Positions 42,134 through 55,325 are shown, numbered from the stretch's first letter. The stretch is DNA of 64,000 nucleotides from Zygnema cylindricum (GCA_037447655.1 JBBHKE010001378.1:188001-252000); one strand, 5' to 3'. Made by a program: numbers and translations. Notes: generated by a model from the letters alone, not told the origin.

Positions 42134-43217
42134 TGTTGAGATTTGAAATCTTTAGTTAGTAAATAGAGTGGACTTAGAATAGTTTCTAAAAAGTGGTATA
42201 TAACACTTACCTTTATTAGTGTTACAATAGGCAAAGTACAATAGAGTGTATTGTACCTCTGCAGGTTTTACGGAGTGACGATGACACGTGTCACGCAACC
42301 GACAATTGGAATCGCCAGATCAGACAGACGGAATCTGATCCAGATATCTTGGAAAATATATGGTACGGCTATTTTTGGAGTCATACAGATATTTTGGAAT
42401 TATATGGTACGGAATATTTTTATGATCATTAAATAGAAACGTCCGAATATTTCGGAAGTGAATTATGATCATTGATTTTGAGAGACGTCGACGGACTAGT
42501 TCACGTGGGACCGCAAATGACGAGGCGTGATTTACGTGGGACCACAAAGTGACGAGGCGTGATTCACGTGGGACCACAAGTGACGAAGCACTCAGGTGCT
42601 TCGTACTACACGACCACATTCGGCTGGACTTTAGCGGCTACCGCTGACTAAGCATTTGGAACGTTTTGTGTACGGTTAGAACGTTTTGTGTACGGTTCAA
42701 TGTCAGTAAATATTTGAATAACATTAGTTTGTAGTTTAGAGTGATAAAACATAGTGTTCCATAAATAAGGTTTTTATAAAATAATAATTAGGGTTTTGAG
42801 GTACAGTGACGTACAGGTAAGATGCTTTGTCGTTAGTCAGGATAATAACCGTAGTAACGGTAATTCAAATTAGTGTAGATCAGTAGATAGACACTGTGAG
42901 TATATAACTTAGGACTTAGCCAATTTTGTAGCATCCAGTTTTGGGAATATGATTTTCTAAGGGCACATTTTGGGAAACTTCCAGACATCGTATCTTATGG
43001 TTTACAAAGTCATTTGGGCTGCAATTTGAAGAATTGTCAGTTTACTGTATTTTGTATCACTGTGGCGAATTTGAGGCATATTGGCTTTCTAAGTCATATT
43101 TTGTGTCAGTTCTAAGTTGGCTGTTGATTAGGTACTTTGATAGTTTCTAATGTTTTTCATGTCTACTTCCACTACTACTGCTGGTTCTCCACCTGCAACG
43201 GTGGTTGTAGAACAACA
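42134..43217 (+). repeat. 3' LTR of Copia B
   Basis: 1084 bp, preceded by TTTAGGGGAG. It has an extra short segment near 42424 relative to the 5' LTR and scattered substitutions. It ends GAACAACA and is followed by GTGGG. Confidence 0.9.
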
Positions 43218-43222
43218 GTGGG

Positions 43223-43690
43223 GAGGTAGAAGTTCAAGGCCGAAAAAATACAAAGCGTTATCGGATTGGTCAAATTGATGAGAAACACGTTACAAACATT
43301 CAAAAACATTTCACTTTATTTTTCTATGACCATAATGTACAATACATTGCTGTAGTAATGTACTGTATTATTTGGATGGATGAATATGAAATGAAAATAT
43401 CGTATATTTATTCACGTACTTCAATGTTAGGGTGAAAAAATACATTTTTTACACTTTGGTACCTCTACTGAATCATAAAATCTTAAAATTGAAAACATGA
43501 CTTAGTACAATAAAATTTTAAAAGCAAACTACCTGGGAAACTTTGAACTTTGATATGTGAAACTATCCTGTGCACTGTCTTAAGCTGCACATTAAATGTA
43601 TTTGAGGACGGAATTGCTTTGATTCCGGGTCTTAACTGTTTGTTGCATAAACATCCGTGCCAGCAACCATAAAATGTGTCAATTGTTTCT
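43223..43690. other. Non-coding stretch right of element B
   Basis: AT-rich sequence with no recognisable gene or element. It is part of whatever B inserted into. Confidence 0.4.
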
Positions 43691-43789
43691 TTGGTACCGT
43701 GGTTTAGAGGTTGCAATATTGTACCCGAATATGTACCATACTGTTACCCAACCGCCCGTACTCTGAATCTGTACCATTCCGTTACCCAA

Positions 43790-44485
43790 CCGCCCGCATC
43801 AGATTCGAAACGGATTCGGGTGCCAAATTTTGGGGGCTGGCCAAATTCGGGCGGATGATTGAAAAAAAATAAGGAAAAATTCGGGTACGGCCGAGTAAGC
43901 AAACAACTAAAAAGATTGAAGGTTTTGTACTGTCCATATTATCCAACATTATTATACTATGTACTATTGGGATCGTGAAGGTATAATGGAGATGTACCAC
44001 TAACTTAGTACTTATTCAGCTACAGTCGGGTACAGGTAGTTGCGAGAAATTGAGTTTCGGTTAACATTTAGTTTCATAAACGCGTATCGGGTTAGGTGTA
44101 ACAATTTAGGAGCGTGACTTACTCAGTTGGGCAACAGGTCTTCAGATTTTTTCTGGTTCGTTTGGGGTATCTAAAGTTCTAACTTTTGCGACCTTTGGCT
44201 TGGCCGTGGCCCACCTACCGACGTAGCCCTACGTCACAGCAGAGCTCGCAAACGGTCAACAGAAATCGTGACCTACTGTTAACCGACCCTCCACGTCGGT
44301 TGCGAAACGGATTCGTTTGCCAAATTTGGGGGGTCGGGCGCATTTGGGCGATTGATTCATAGAAAAAAAAAATTGGTTCCGGTAAAGCAAAAAACGAAAA
44401 AAGTTGAAAATTTTGTACAATTCATACTATCCAACATTATTGTACTTTGTACTCTTGGTATCGTGAAAATACGTGACACCATGAT
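43790..44485 (+). repeat. Tandem partial duplication with GC-richer core
   Basis: About 43795-43985 and 44296-44470 align: CGAAACGGATTCG, GCCAAATTT, GGGCGATTGATT or GGGCGGATGATTG, then TATCCAACATTATT and ATCGTGAA. The segment between (44031-44200, TTGCGAGAAATTGAGTTTCGG to TTTTGCGACCT) recurs directly at 48357-48520. The style resembles subterminal repeats of hAT elements, but the family is not identified. Confidence 0.5.
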
Positions 44486-44489
44486 TACC

Positions 44490-45600
44490 GTCTTAAATCT
44501 GAAACGTGCTAACATTATTTATTTCGCGGATCTTACTACAAGATAAGGGCCGCATATCGTAATCTATAGTAAAGTGTTAGTTATACATTTTATGCGGTGT
44601 TTCCAAAAATATGTCAAATTATTATATCAATATAACAATATTATTATATCACGAAACAGATTATAATTAGTGGCTTACTCATAAATCCTACATTCTTGCA
44701 AAGTGCTAATTATGTGTTTTATACCGTGTTTCACAAATATATCATGTTATTATCTCAATGCCATGCGACATGTAGTAGTAATAATTAGTTTATAAATCAG
44801 CGGAAATCAAATTATCACGTCAATTTCCCACGACAAATCCTAATTATTAGCTTATTCACATGATTGAAACAATAAATCAGTAAATTAAATTGCTATTTAA
44901 GTTAGAGAAACTTGACCACAATTCAAACAAAACCTAGTCATACACCAAAATTGAGAAAAGCATTCTCGCTTCTCTTAAAACTAAAATCCAAAACGAACTT
45001 CAAAAACTAAAAAATAGTGAAATTGTTGAGTATTACCTAGTGAAAGAAAGCAGGGCCCCTTCAAGTTGTTCGAAAAAAAATTGAATATGTCTATGAAACT
45101 AAAACACTAAACAAATACATAGTAAAGGAGGGAGGTTTTGTGGCTTGTAATACATGTTCATAGTTTATCAATACAAGTCAACAAACGGCACTCCAACAAT
45201 TAACACTCACACATGTTTAGCTTTGGCTGACATGGATAGTTCTAGAGGACTTTTTCTTAAGTTTTTTTTAAATAAAGAGGCGAAAATGAGTGACTGAAAA
45301 AATTTTGCGAAAATGGTAGCGTTGATTTGTTGCGAGGACCTTCGACCATTTCGATGGTCGACGGTTAAGGTATGATTTATTTTGAATTCCATTTAGGGTG
45401 GCTTTAATGTATAGGTTATTATAACTTGTTTTGTTAATAAATTTATATTCTTGAGCTTCGTCACTAATTTTTTATCTATAATTTATATTCGTACGCTTTT
45501 TTATTTTTTAATTGTTATTTGGTTTGTCATGATGTTGTGTTGGTTTAAACCTATTTATTGATCTTGGTTATTAATTGTATGATATTTTCTTATTGTTTTT
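44490..45600. other. AT-rich non-coding stretch
   Basis: No ORF with family features. It contains loose direct repeats around TGTTTTATACCGTGTTTCAC and TTTTATGCGGTGTTTCC (about 44590-44740). It probably forms the 5' flank of the hAT remnant. Confidence 0.35.
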
Positions 45601-45609
45601 TTTGCCTAG

Positions 45610-47079
45610 GTTTTCAAGCATTTTGTGAAACATTATTTGATGTTGGTGTTTCGTCCAACAAAAGTGTTGACATTGACCAACTACTCCCGTCCGTCAATAG
45701 CGTAAAAAACTACATTATATCTTCAACCAAAGATATTCGTTGTTTGATCATCCACAAACTTAATGAAAATATTGATAATAATATTTTTGTCCCATTTACG
45801 ACCGATCTCTAGACCAAGATAATGAAAAAAACCTCATTGATGTCAGTAACGACTCATTTTATTGACAAAGAATTTAAACTTCATGAACAGACTCTTCAAG
45901 TCGATCATTTTCTGGAGGAAACACATACTGCCGAAAATATTTTAACGGCTTTCAAAAACTGTTTAACCAATTTTGAAATGTCGAATTTCGATGTTTTGGA
46001 AAATTGTTGCGTTGTTGTGACCGATTGTGGCTTTAACATGTGTGCGGTTGAAGGTCTACCAAGTATGTTTACTTGGATACCTTGCGCGAACCATAAAATT
46101 GCTAAAATTGTGAAAACGATTTTGAATAAGAGTGAAACTTCCAAAAAATACAAATACGATGTGGAAGATCTTGACTTGTGTGATCTAATTGACGTGTGGT
46201 AATCATTGGTTACGTTTTTCAAACACAGTAATTTACAAAATCTTTTGAAAAACATTGTAAAACAAAAAAACGCAACGCGGTGGGATTCTTTGCTCCGAAT
46301 GCTTAAGAGTTTTTACGATGCATTTAATGAGATATAACGAATCGCTCAAGCACATAATAAAATTGGTTTTGCTTGAAGTTTTGTCTCCTCATAACCATTG
46401 TAAGATAAGAAAAACATCTCACAATGACGGAGAAAAAGAATGTAAGGCCGATTCCCCTAACTTATGAAACTTGAAAAAAAAATTATGAAATTTGCACTAC
46501 CGAAGTGGGGCTTTCATGCGTATCATATCGCCGCGGCTCTCTTAGATCCTCGACAAAAACAAAAGCTTGAAATTATTGGGGTATCGAAAACCGAAATTCA
46601 AAGCATAAGGGTCAAACTTTGACAACTCGCAAATGACATCGGCAATGACGTTGATTTTGGAAGTCCTCAACGTATCACAAAAAAACAAAAAACATCGCAA
46701 AGTAAGGAGGGTTTCCACAGTTATTTTGGTGAGAGCGATTACGAAAATGAGGTTTTTATTACCATCGACAAAAAAACGCTTGTTAGTGACGAAATTGAAA
46801 CGTTATTTTGATTTAATTTTAACCAACGACGAAAGATTAAACTTTAACATACTTGAATGGTGGAAAAAAAATCAAATGTACGTGCGAAAAAATGGAGGAT
46901 TTCCTATTCTACCTGGTGTTGCTATATCTATTCTAGCTATTCCGGCTTCTAACTCCATGTTCGAATGCAATTTTTCGGATGCTGAGAACACGATATCAAA
47001 GAAAAGGAGCACATTAGCTCAATTAATTGTTAGTGATCTTTTGTGTGTTAGATCCAACCGAGATCTTTTAAATGCATAG
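45610..47079 (+). pseudogene. hAT-superfamily transposase, decayed
   Basis: DNA-transposon transposase remnant in several frames. From 45610: FCETLFDVG, then VPFTTDL followed by a TAG at 45810 where hAT proteins have the TTDxWTS tryptophan. Next comes the catalytic-core-like segment (LMSVTTHFIDKEFKLH...), VVTDCGFNM and CANHKI. A TRWDSLLRML-like motif is at about 46280 and the DPRQK motif at about 46550. At 46840-46990 lies the C-terminal dimerisation region WWKKNQ...FPILPGVAISILAIPASNSMFE, typical of hAT. Stops lie at about 46200, 46336 and beyond. Terminal inverted repeats were not found. The fragment is nonfunctional. Confidence 0.8.
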
Positions 47080-48652
47080 TTTTTTGTTTTGTTTTCTTTT
47101 CTTTTTATTGTTATTTTTTTAGTATTAGTTATATTTTTTTTTCTTTGATTTTTTTGTTGTATTTCACAATTTTTGTAGTGTTTTTTTTTTAAATCGGAAT
47201 AGTTATTTTTACCAAATTACCAAAGCAAGATATTTATACCACATCTAGATTTATTGATTTCGTGTAATTTTTAAGCTTGAGGTTGAGAATTTGTTTAATA
47301 GAGTCGAAATGTGGACGAGGTTATGATTTGATTATTTCTATATTTGATATTACAAAAAAAATTTTGTTTTTTTTGCTCATCACAATGTGTTTTTTGCTAA
47401 TTGATTTTCTATGTGGAAATTTTTTTTTTTTTAAACATACATAATTAAAACTTTACCTTTTTTGCATAATTCATAACATAGTATCGTAGTCAAAAGAAAA
47501 ACCGTCCGAAAATTGTAGCGAAAAATTTAAATTTGCGAAAGAATAAACATTAATATAAGAGTTTAAATATTAATCTAAGAGTTACACACAAAATTAGCAA
47601 CAAATCTCTTGAGGGAGGTGACTGTTGAGATAAAAAAATATCCATAAAGGGAGTTTGCAAAAAGATAATATATCCGCTACTACTTATAGCCAAAAATCAC
47701 AAAATATAGTTAACAACATTATTTAAATACGTAGACTATAACCTGCCACGTCTCCTTGCATTAAATAGTACTATTAATCATAATTTTCCATTAACACTAC
47801 ACCGCGAATAACAATTAGAGTTATTAACGTTGCTTCCGTCACCAGAATTTTGACCCAAAAACCTTAAAAAAAAAAAAAAAACTCTAAATTTTTCTTTATA
47901 TTATTTAAGGAACTTTTTGAATCAGCGTTAACAACTCTAATATAGTGTCGTTTTAAATAGTATTGCTTACAGTTAGTGTCTGACTGTGCAAAATTGTACT
48001 GTATTAACGAAAAAAGTACAAAAAATGATTTAATATATGCCGTTATGATGTAACTGCGTTTTCACAAACCACGTAGTGCAAACATCATAATAACCTGAAA
48101 TTGTACGTTTTTCAGATTCCGTTTGTGTACCTAAAAGATATTCAAAGAGGATTATTATTACAGACAAACCCGAATAAGAGTTATTGATAAACTACTATAA
48201 AGTAAAACTTTTTTTTGAAAAAATGAAAATAAATAAATTAGAATGGATAACATTAATTATTTATTTACGATAATTACGATTTGTTGTGTAATAAATGCTT
48301 AACACTAATAACAATGAGCGTTGTAATTTTGTACTTTTTCGGTTACGGGCGGGTACGGTTAGTCGCAAGAAATCGAGTTTCGTTTAACTTTTTTTTAGTA
48401 AACGTGTTTCGGTTAACGGTTAACAATTTAGGAGCGTGACATAACCCGGTTGGACGTCGGGTACTCAGATTTTGGAAAAAAAAAATGGTCGGTTTCGATT
48501 ATTTTAAATTTTGACTTTTGCGACCTCTCCGTCACAGGCAAACGATTTCGGAAGCTACACCTTGAATCGTTATTAGCGTATGGAAATTATTAGTGTAACA
48601 AAAAAATTAGCGTCATTCATTCTAATTTAGTGCCAGTAGACGTGGCAGTTTA
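47080..48652. other. AT-rich non-coding stretch right of hAT remnant
   Basis: No coding sequence. It contains poly-A/T runs, the direct-repeat copy at 48357-48520 (see 44031-44200), and at 48568 an ATCGTTATTAG end like those of the palindromes near 55 kb. It ends at the TGGTC duplication of A2. Confidence 0.4.
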
Positions 48653-48657
48653 TGGTC

Positions 48658-49689
48658 TGTTGAAATTAATAGATTTCTTGAGTATTTTCTAGGTTTAAAA
48701 TGTTAATATAAAAGGAAAAGAAAAAGGACAGACTGCCTGCCTACACCTCCTCTCTCTAGCCCCCATACTTGTTGTAGTCACTGAAGGATCGAGAGAGTGG
48801 TTGATCCATGGCTGCCTTAGTTCAAGAGGCAGATATATTTAAGGCTACTAAAAATATACCTGACGGACTCGGGATTTGATCCCGGTACCTGCGGTTCGTC
48901 AAGGTGGCCGATAGTGGTCAGCTTTATCCTACTAGACTAGGACCAATGCTAAATGCTATAGTATGTGATAGATATATATATATATATATATTTAGGAAGG
49001 AGCAAATCCATTTAACTAAAACTTTGTACGGCGTACATGGATAGAGATTTATAAATGTACCAATTCAAAACGGATACCACGCATTTTGTTTCGACAACGA
49101 AACAAATATCGCGCAAGTATTTATTATGGCCAAGATTGCGTCTCGCTGCAAATCCAACGGCGCACATCATTGCCGAAATCTCGGAGTAGTCACTTTGGAG
49201 TTTAGAGACGTGGCATGACCTGGAGCCACGTGGAGAGATGACATTCGGTCATAGAAATTTCGAGGAATGTACGGACGAGTGAAAAGGAGACACGCGTTCG
49301 CTTAATAGTCCTGTCGTACATCAGCCGTACAAAAGGTACTCCGGCAGTTGTACTTTTTGGTACGGTACAGTAATCTGATTGGTCCGTACTTCAGTAGATA
49401 GAAGTTATTAGAGGAAATCAGGACTTAGAAAATTTTGGTAGGATGTCACCTCTCCATTTGAGAGTTTGTACAAATTGACATTTTTACTGCTTTATAACTT
49501 ATCGGCTGGTTGGCCGTTTACAGTAATTCTTTTTGCTACGGACTCAGACGAGTCCAAGCTGCATAGGGGTGCAGTCAAATTGTTAGTGTGACTTTTTGGG
49601 CAGCAGTGGTTGTGGGTTAAAGTGGGCTAGTTAAAAACTATCTAGAGGTTTCTTGTATTCTGTAGTCTAATGGAGGAAACAGAATTGCA
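48658..49689 (+). repeat. 5' LTR of Copia A2
   Basis: 1032 bp, TGTTGAAATTAATAG to AATTGCA. It includes the tRNA-like/structured block at 48860-48945, here with a perfect CGGGAT/ATCCCG inner hairpin, and a (TA)n run near 48970-48990. The gag ATG is at 49670. Confidence 0.9.
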
Positions 49690-52600
49690 AGTTATGGGCC
49701 CACCCTCTAAGGTGCCCACTTTCAATGGATCTGGGTTCATCTATTGGGAAGCCACGATGATGGGAGATTTGTGTGAAAAACGATACTGGGGTATCGTCAG
49801 TGGACAAGTGAAACGTCCACCTTCGAGAACTCCGCCACGATTTGGAGGAGTAAGGTTTTCTGTAGCAGCGACTGCTTCTGCCGAGGAGGCAGATGATGGG
49901 GATAGCAGTGTGTCCGAAAAAGGAAAAGGGAAGGAGACACCCCTCACCCATATTGCCATGGCACCAGGAGCGGCGGTCGTGAAGACAGTGGAGAACGATG
50001 TTCAAATGTGGGAAGACATATAAATGGCTGCCAAGAACTTCATTCTAAGGCATCTCACGCAAGCATTGGCCACCTCTCACCTTAATATTTACAAGGCCGA
50101 GGAGTTGTGGGAAAGTTTGGTGGAGATCTATAGAGCTGGTACCATTCAGGAGCTCCAGTTGGCTAAGCAAAAGCAAGTGAGTTACACGTACAATGAAGGA
50201 AAGATGTTAGATTATTGCAATGATGTTTCTTGTTTGTATATGGAGATGGAAAGTGCTGGTTGGACAGGCACAATGAAAATGAAAGTAAACACTCTCATCA
50301 TGAAGTTACCAGACGAGTATGAGAACTTAGTGTAACGAGTACAAGAAATGAGTGATAGTTCATGGAAGTGGAATACAGTTATCAGGATGATACTTGTGCA
50401 GGAAAATACCATGGAGATCAGGGGAGGTGGAAAGAGCGTTCAAGCTCTAGCCGCCAGAGGGGACAGGTGGAGACCAAAAACGAAAAAACCATACAAAGGA
50501 GAAAGAGTCCAACTTGGAAGACCGAGGCCCCCAAAGGGCCTATGTCATTTTTGCAAAAAGCCAGGGCACTTTATTGTTGATTGTGCTAAGCTGGCAGAAC
50601 TGAGGCTCAAAGAGAACCAAAAAGGGGGTTCTTCCGGAGGGAAGAAAAAGGCACTTTTGGTCACAAAGGTGACAGGAGATACCGAGGACGAGTCCTCTAA
50701 GGAGGATGGGGAGCTTCTTCTTGACGAGTGTCTGGAGGAGAAGGAGATCCCTCGGGGACAAAAGTGTGCCCTTGGAGCAATTCGAGAAGCTCCACAGGAA
50801 GGATGGATCATCGACTCAGGTGCATCCATGCATATGTGTCGTGACAAGGACCTCTTCACTAAGCTAAGGAAAATCCCTACTGTAGAAATAGAGTATGGGG
50901 ATGGGAGAGTTGTTACTACAGATCTAGTGGGATCAGTTGACCTGAAAGTTTTAGTGGGGGGTAAGACTTCTATTCTCACTTTCTCAGATGTGCTTTATAT
51001 TCCTCAGCTGAGTAAAAATCTTGTTTCTACATCTGTGTTAGATGACAAAGAGTTTAATACTTTCACTAGAAAGGGAGTTTTTACAGCCAAGTATGGGGAT
51101 GAAGTTTACTTCACTCCAGAGAAGGGTAGCCAAGGAATGTTTAGGCTTAACCTGAGTAATGAAAAGAAGAATGCTTACTATGTTGGTGTCCCAAAATTGA
51201 TGATTTGGCATAAGCTGTTAGGGCATGTGTATTTTGATAGGTTGAGGGAGATGAAGAAGCTGGGTGTGGTAGAAGGCATTCAGTTCATTGATAATGAAAT
51301 GGTGGAAGATTGTAGTGGTTGTGCCCAAGGAAAAACTCACAGACTTCCTTTTCCAAAAGCCCCATATAGGGGGGGGAAAGTACTAGATTTGATCCACACA
51401 GATATCTATGGACCAGCAAGGGTACCCACAGTTGGCGGGAAAAGATATATGTTGACAATCACTGATGATTGGTCCAGATACTCTAGAGTTTATTTTCTAA
51501 AAACAAAGTCAGAAACATCAACTTACTTCAAAGAATACAAAGCCTGGAGTGAGAAGTTGCATGGAACCCCCATTAAGAGAATAAGGAGTGATAATGGGGG
51601 AGAGTATACCTCTAACCAATTTGAGGAATACTTAAGAGATGAGGGAGTTCAACACCAGAAAACTGTACCACATAATCCAGAACAAAATGGTGTAGCAGAA
51701 AGGCTAAACCGAACACTAGGAGATAGTGTATGCAGTATGTTGGCTGACAAGAAAATAGGAAAGAGATTTTGGGCAGAAGCCATGAACTGTGCTATTTACA
51801 TTAAAAATAGAGTCCTCACATCAGCAATCAAAGGTATGACACCTTATGAGAGATGGGTTGGAAGAAAACCATATATCTCTCACCTTTAAGTTTTTGGTAC
51901 TCAAGTTTACAGTCTAGATACGGATAAGAAAAACTGGAAACTTGATGCTAAGGGAAAACCTGGATATTTTGTGGGATATGATGAGGATGTTAAGCGATAT
52001 AGAGTTTATGACTTAGCAAAGCAAGATATCATTTGGTAAAACACCTAGTTGTCATGGATGAAGGAAAGTCAATTGACCCCTTTAAATATACTAAGAAGAT
52101 AAGAATCAGGTTTGAGTCCGAGAATGAGGGGAACTCTGTTTTTCTCGAAAAAGACATGAGTGATACCGTGATTGCAGATTCAGGGGAGATCCAAGATACA
52201 AGAGAGCTACAAGATACCCCACGTATTCCCATGGATTTCGAGGAGAAAGAAGAAGAGGAATCGGAACCATCTTCCATGAATAGAGGAGCTAATGAGACAC
52301 TAAGGAGGAACCCAAGACTTCCCTCTATTCCAACTTCAGAATTTGAAAGGGGGAGAAGAAGCAGCAAAAGGCTACAAGAGAAACACGCGGCTCATAAGGT
52401 AACTAAGTTATCACATCCTGATGAGCCTTAGTCATAATTGGAGGAAGTGAACAGTCTAGAAAAGGACAGAAGGATCAGGGCCATAAATGATGAAATGGCT
52501 TCCATCATGGAAGCAAATACCTGGCAACTAGCGGATTGCCCTCCAGATAGAAAACCTATTGGGTGTAAATGGGTCTTTAAACTAAAACTAAACCCTGACA

Positions 52601-54010
52601 AAACCATCGAAAGATATAAGGCTCGTTTGGTGGCAAAGGGTTTCACCCAAAAAGAGGGGATTGACTATGAGGAGACATTCGCCCCAATTGTTCGTTTCCC
52701 ATCAGTCAAGATTTTTTTGAGTTTAGCAGCAGCGGAAGACATGGAAATTCATCATATGGACATTAAGACCGCCTTCCTCAATGGTGAGTTAGAGGAAGAA
52801 ATCTTCATGAGGCAACCAGAGGGATTTGTGGAGAATGGAGAAGAGAGTAAAGTATGCAGGCTCATAAAATCCTTATATGGACTTAACCAGGCTCCACGAC
52901 AGTGGAATAAGAAACTAGATGAGTTTCTTACTGGTCTAGGAAATATCAAGATCAACTCTGACCTTTTATCTATATGTTTGAGGATGTGAATGGTGTGGTC
53001 TTTATTGCAATTTATGTGGATGATGTGCTGGTGTTAAGTAAGTCTTTGGAAAAGATCAATAAGTTGAAGAAAGATCTTAGAAGCAGATTTGACATGAAAG
53101 ATTTAGGGGAGGCAAGATATATTTTGGGAATTCAAATGGAAAGAGATAGGGGTAAAAAGATCATAAGACTCACTCAAAAGAAGCAATAGGAAATATGCTT
53201 GAGAAATATCAAATGGAGAAAGCTTACAGTTGTACCACTCCCATGGACTTGAAAAAAGTAAGTGATGGGAATGTAGGAGGAGTGATAATCTTAGATGATC
53301 AAATGAGTCCAGAGGAGAGAGAGTTTATGAAGTCTATTCCTTAGAGACAGGTCGTAGGAAGTTTGATATACTTTATGAACTATACAAGGCCAGACATAGC
53401 GGCAGCAGTAGGAGTCCTCAGTAGGAGTCTCAATGATCATAGAAAGAGAGATTCGGAGGCAGCCAAGAGAGTCATGAGATATCTGGTTGGAACTAGAGAA
53501 TTATGGTTGTATTTAGGAGGGGAGCACACTGATATCACCACTTGGAGTGATGCCACTTACGGGGATGCACCTTTGAGAAGATGCACTTCGAGATATGTTT
53601 TGTATGTGGGGGAAGGTGCTTGCTGTTGGAGCAGTAAGCAACAAAAGGTGGTCGCTCAGTCTACTATGGAGGCTGAGTATATGGCGTCTTGTTCTGCTGT
53701 AAAAGAACTAATGTGGGTGAAGTCATTATTGCAAGAACTGGGATATATGAAGGAGGAAGTGCATGAAATCTTTTGTGATAATCAAGCTGCTATGGCAATT
53801 TCAGCCAATCAAAAACACCATTTCAAAGCAAAACATATGGACATAAGATTAAGCTTCGTAAGAGAAAAAGTTGAAAATAAAATTTTAAATCTTGTGTATA
53901 GACCTGATGAAGAAATGGTGGCTGACATGATGACCAAACCTGTGCCCTCTCCTAAATTAAAATATTGTCGGGAAAAATGCGGGTTGAAAGAAAAATTAAA
54001 ATTAGACTAG
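49670..54010 (+). pseudogene. Copia A2 gag-pol polyprotein, broken
   Basis: Alignment with A1 gives the lesions. In-frame stops are at 50021 (TAA), 50333 (TAA), 51887 (TAA), 52429 and just after (TAG, TAA), and 53342 (TAG). Single-base losses lie near 52035, 52965 and 53180. The longest open part, 50348-51889 (513 aa), carries the CCHC knuckle CHFCKKPGHFIVDC, the protease motif IDSGASMHMC, and integrase with HTDIYGP, RSDNGGEY and GVAERLN. RT is at 52438-53189 (YVDD retained near 53010) and RNase H at 53363-54010. It ends EKLKLD-stop like A1. Confidence 0.92.
49690..49704 (+). other. Primer-binding site of Copia A2, inside gag
   Basis: AGTTATGGGCCCACC, 14/15 to the tRNA-iMet anticodon-arm complement. 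Encodes part of V-M-G-P-P. Confidence 0.65.
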
Positions 54011-54023
54011 AAAATAAGGGGAG

Positions 54024-54846
54024 TGTTGAAATTAATAGATTTCTTGAGTATTTTCTAGGTTTAAAATGTTAGTATAAAAGGAAAAGAAAAAGGACAAACA
54101 TCCTGCCTACACCTCCTCTCTCTAGGCCCGATACTTGTTGTAGTCACTGAAGGATAGAGAGAGTGGTTGATCCATGGCTACCTTAGTTCAAGAGGCAGAT
54201 ATTTTTAAGGCTACTAAAAATATACCTGACGGACTCGGGATTTGATCCCGGTACCTGCGGTTCGTCAAGGTGGCCGATAGTGGTCAGCTTTATCCTACTA
54301 GACTAGGACCAATGCTAAATGCTATAGTATGTGATAGATATATATATATATATATATATTTAGGAAGGAGCAAATCCATTTAACTAAAACTGTGTACGGC
54401 GTACATGGATATAGTTTTTTAAATGTACCAATTCAAAACGGATACCATGCATTTTGTTTCGACAACGAAACAAATATCGCGCAAGTATTTATTATGGCCA
54501 AGATTGCGTCTCGCTGCAAATCCAACGGCGCACATCATTGCCGAAATCTCGGAGTAGTCACTTTGGTGTTTAGTGACGTGGCATGAAAATTTTGGTAGGC
54601 ATTCACCTCTCCCTTTGAGAGTTTGTACAAATTGTCATTTTTAATACCTCATAACGTATCGGCTGGTTGGCCGTTTTCAGTGATTATTTTTGCTACGGAC
54701 TCAGGGGAGGCCAGGCTGCACAGGGGTGCTGTCAAATTGTCAGTGTGAATTTTTGGGCAGCAGTGGCTGTGGGTTAAAGTGGGCTAGTTAACAACTATCT
54801 AGAGGCTTGTTGTATTCTGTAGTCCAATGGAGGACACAGAATTGCA
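54024..54846 (+). repeat. 3' LTR of Copia A2, internally deleted
   Basis: 823 bp. Relative to the 5' LTR about 210 bp are missing at 54585 (...ACGTGGCATGA joined to AAATTTTGGTAGG), removing the second ABRE-like box and the following segment up to about 40 bp before the TATA region. It is preceded by AATAAGGGGAG. Confidence 0.9.
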
Positions 54847-54931
54847 TGGTCCACATCCTTAAATAGTGTAATTTATTATATTTAAGGTATCAATATCAAA
54901 ATTTTGGGGTGCCGATATAGCGTACATAAGG

Positions 54932-54971
54932 CTAATAACGATTCACGGTGTACACCGCGCATCGTTATTAG
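54932..54971. repeat. 40-bp near-perfect palindrome
   Basis: CTAATAACGAT (54932) to ATCGTTATTAG (54971), centred on GGTGTACACC at 54947-54956, with two mismatched pairs. It looks like two element ends joined head to head. Confidence 0.75.
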
Positions 54972-55325
54972 TGTCAAAGTTTAAATAGTGTGGAAGTAAA
55001 TATACTTTCATTGACGCTAATTAAGATTTTTTTTTTTTTTTAAAAGGTGTATTCTAATTTCGGCGTTTATGCTAATTTGGGAACAGCAAAAATAGAATAT
55101 TCATTGTACGATTATATAAATTAATTTATGTATCTGTACAAAATATTAAAAATCGTACGCCGTCGTGAAATTTAAATATCCGTACATGTTAGACTAATTT
55201 ACGTGTCATAACAATCACGTTTTTTGAGCGGTACCTCAATTAATGTCAAGGAAAAATTAAAATCATGTATCCTATTTGAGGAAAGAAAATAAAAATTTTA
55301 ATAACCCAAATTAGTGTCGTTGACA

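Larger units (their letters stand above)
30503..43217 (+). mobile_element. Copia element B, split by nested Copia A1
   Basis: LTRs at 30503-31576 and 42134-43217 start TGTTGAGATTTG and end GAACAACA. GTGGG target duplications are at 30498-30502 and 43218-43222. The interior is 31577-32976 and 39418-42133; A1 sits between protease and integrase with its own TTTCT duplication. The protein follows Copia order. B is degenerate, and its LTRs differ at many positions including small indels, consistent with an age greater than A1. Confidence 0.9.
48658..54846 (+). mobile_element. Copia element A2, complete but degenerate
   Basis: Same family as A1 but a distinct subfamily. The 5' LTR is 48658-49689 (1032 bp), the 3' LTR 54024-54846 (823 bp). 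TGGTC duplications are at 48653-48657 and 54847-54851. The gag-pol frame is interrupted at several points. Both LTRs carry a (TA)n microsatellite of slightly different length. Confidence 0.93.
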
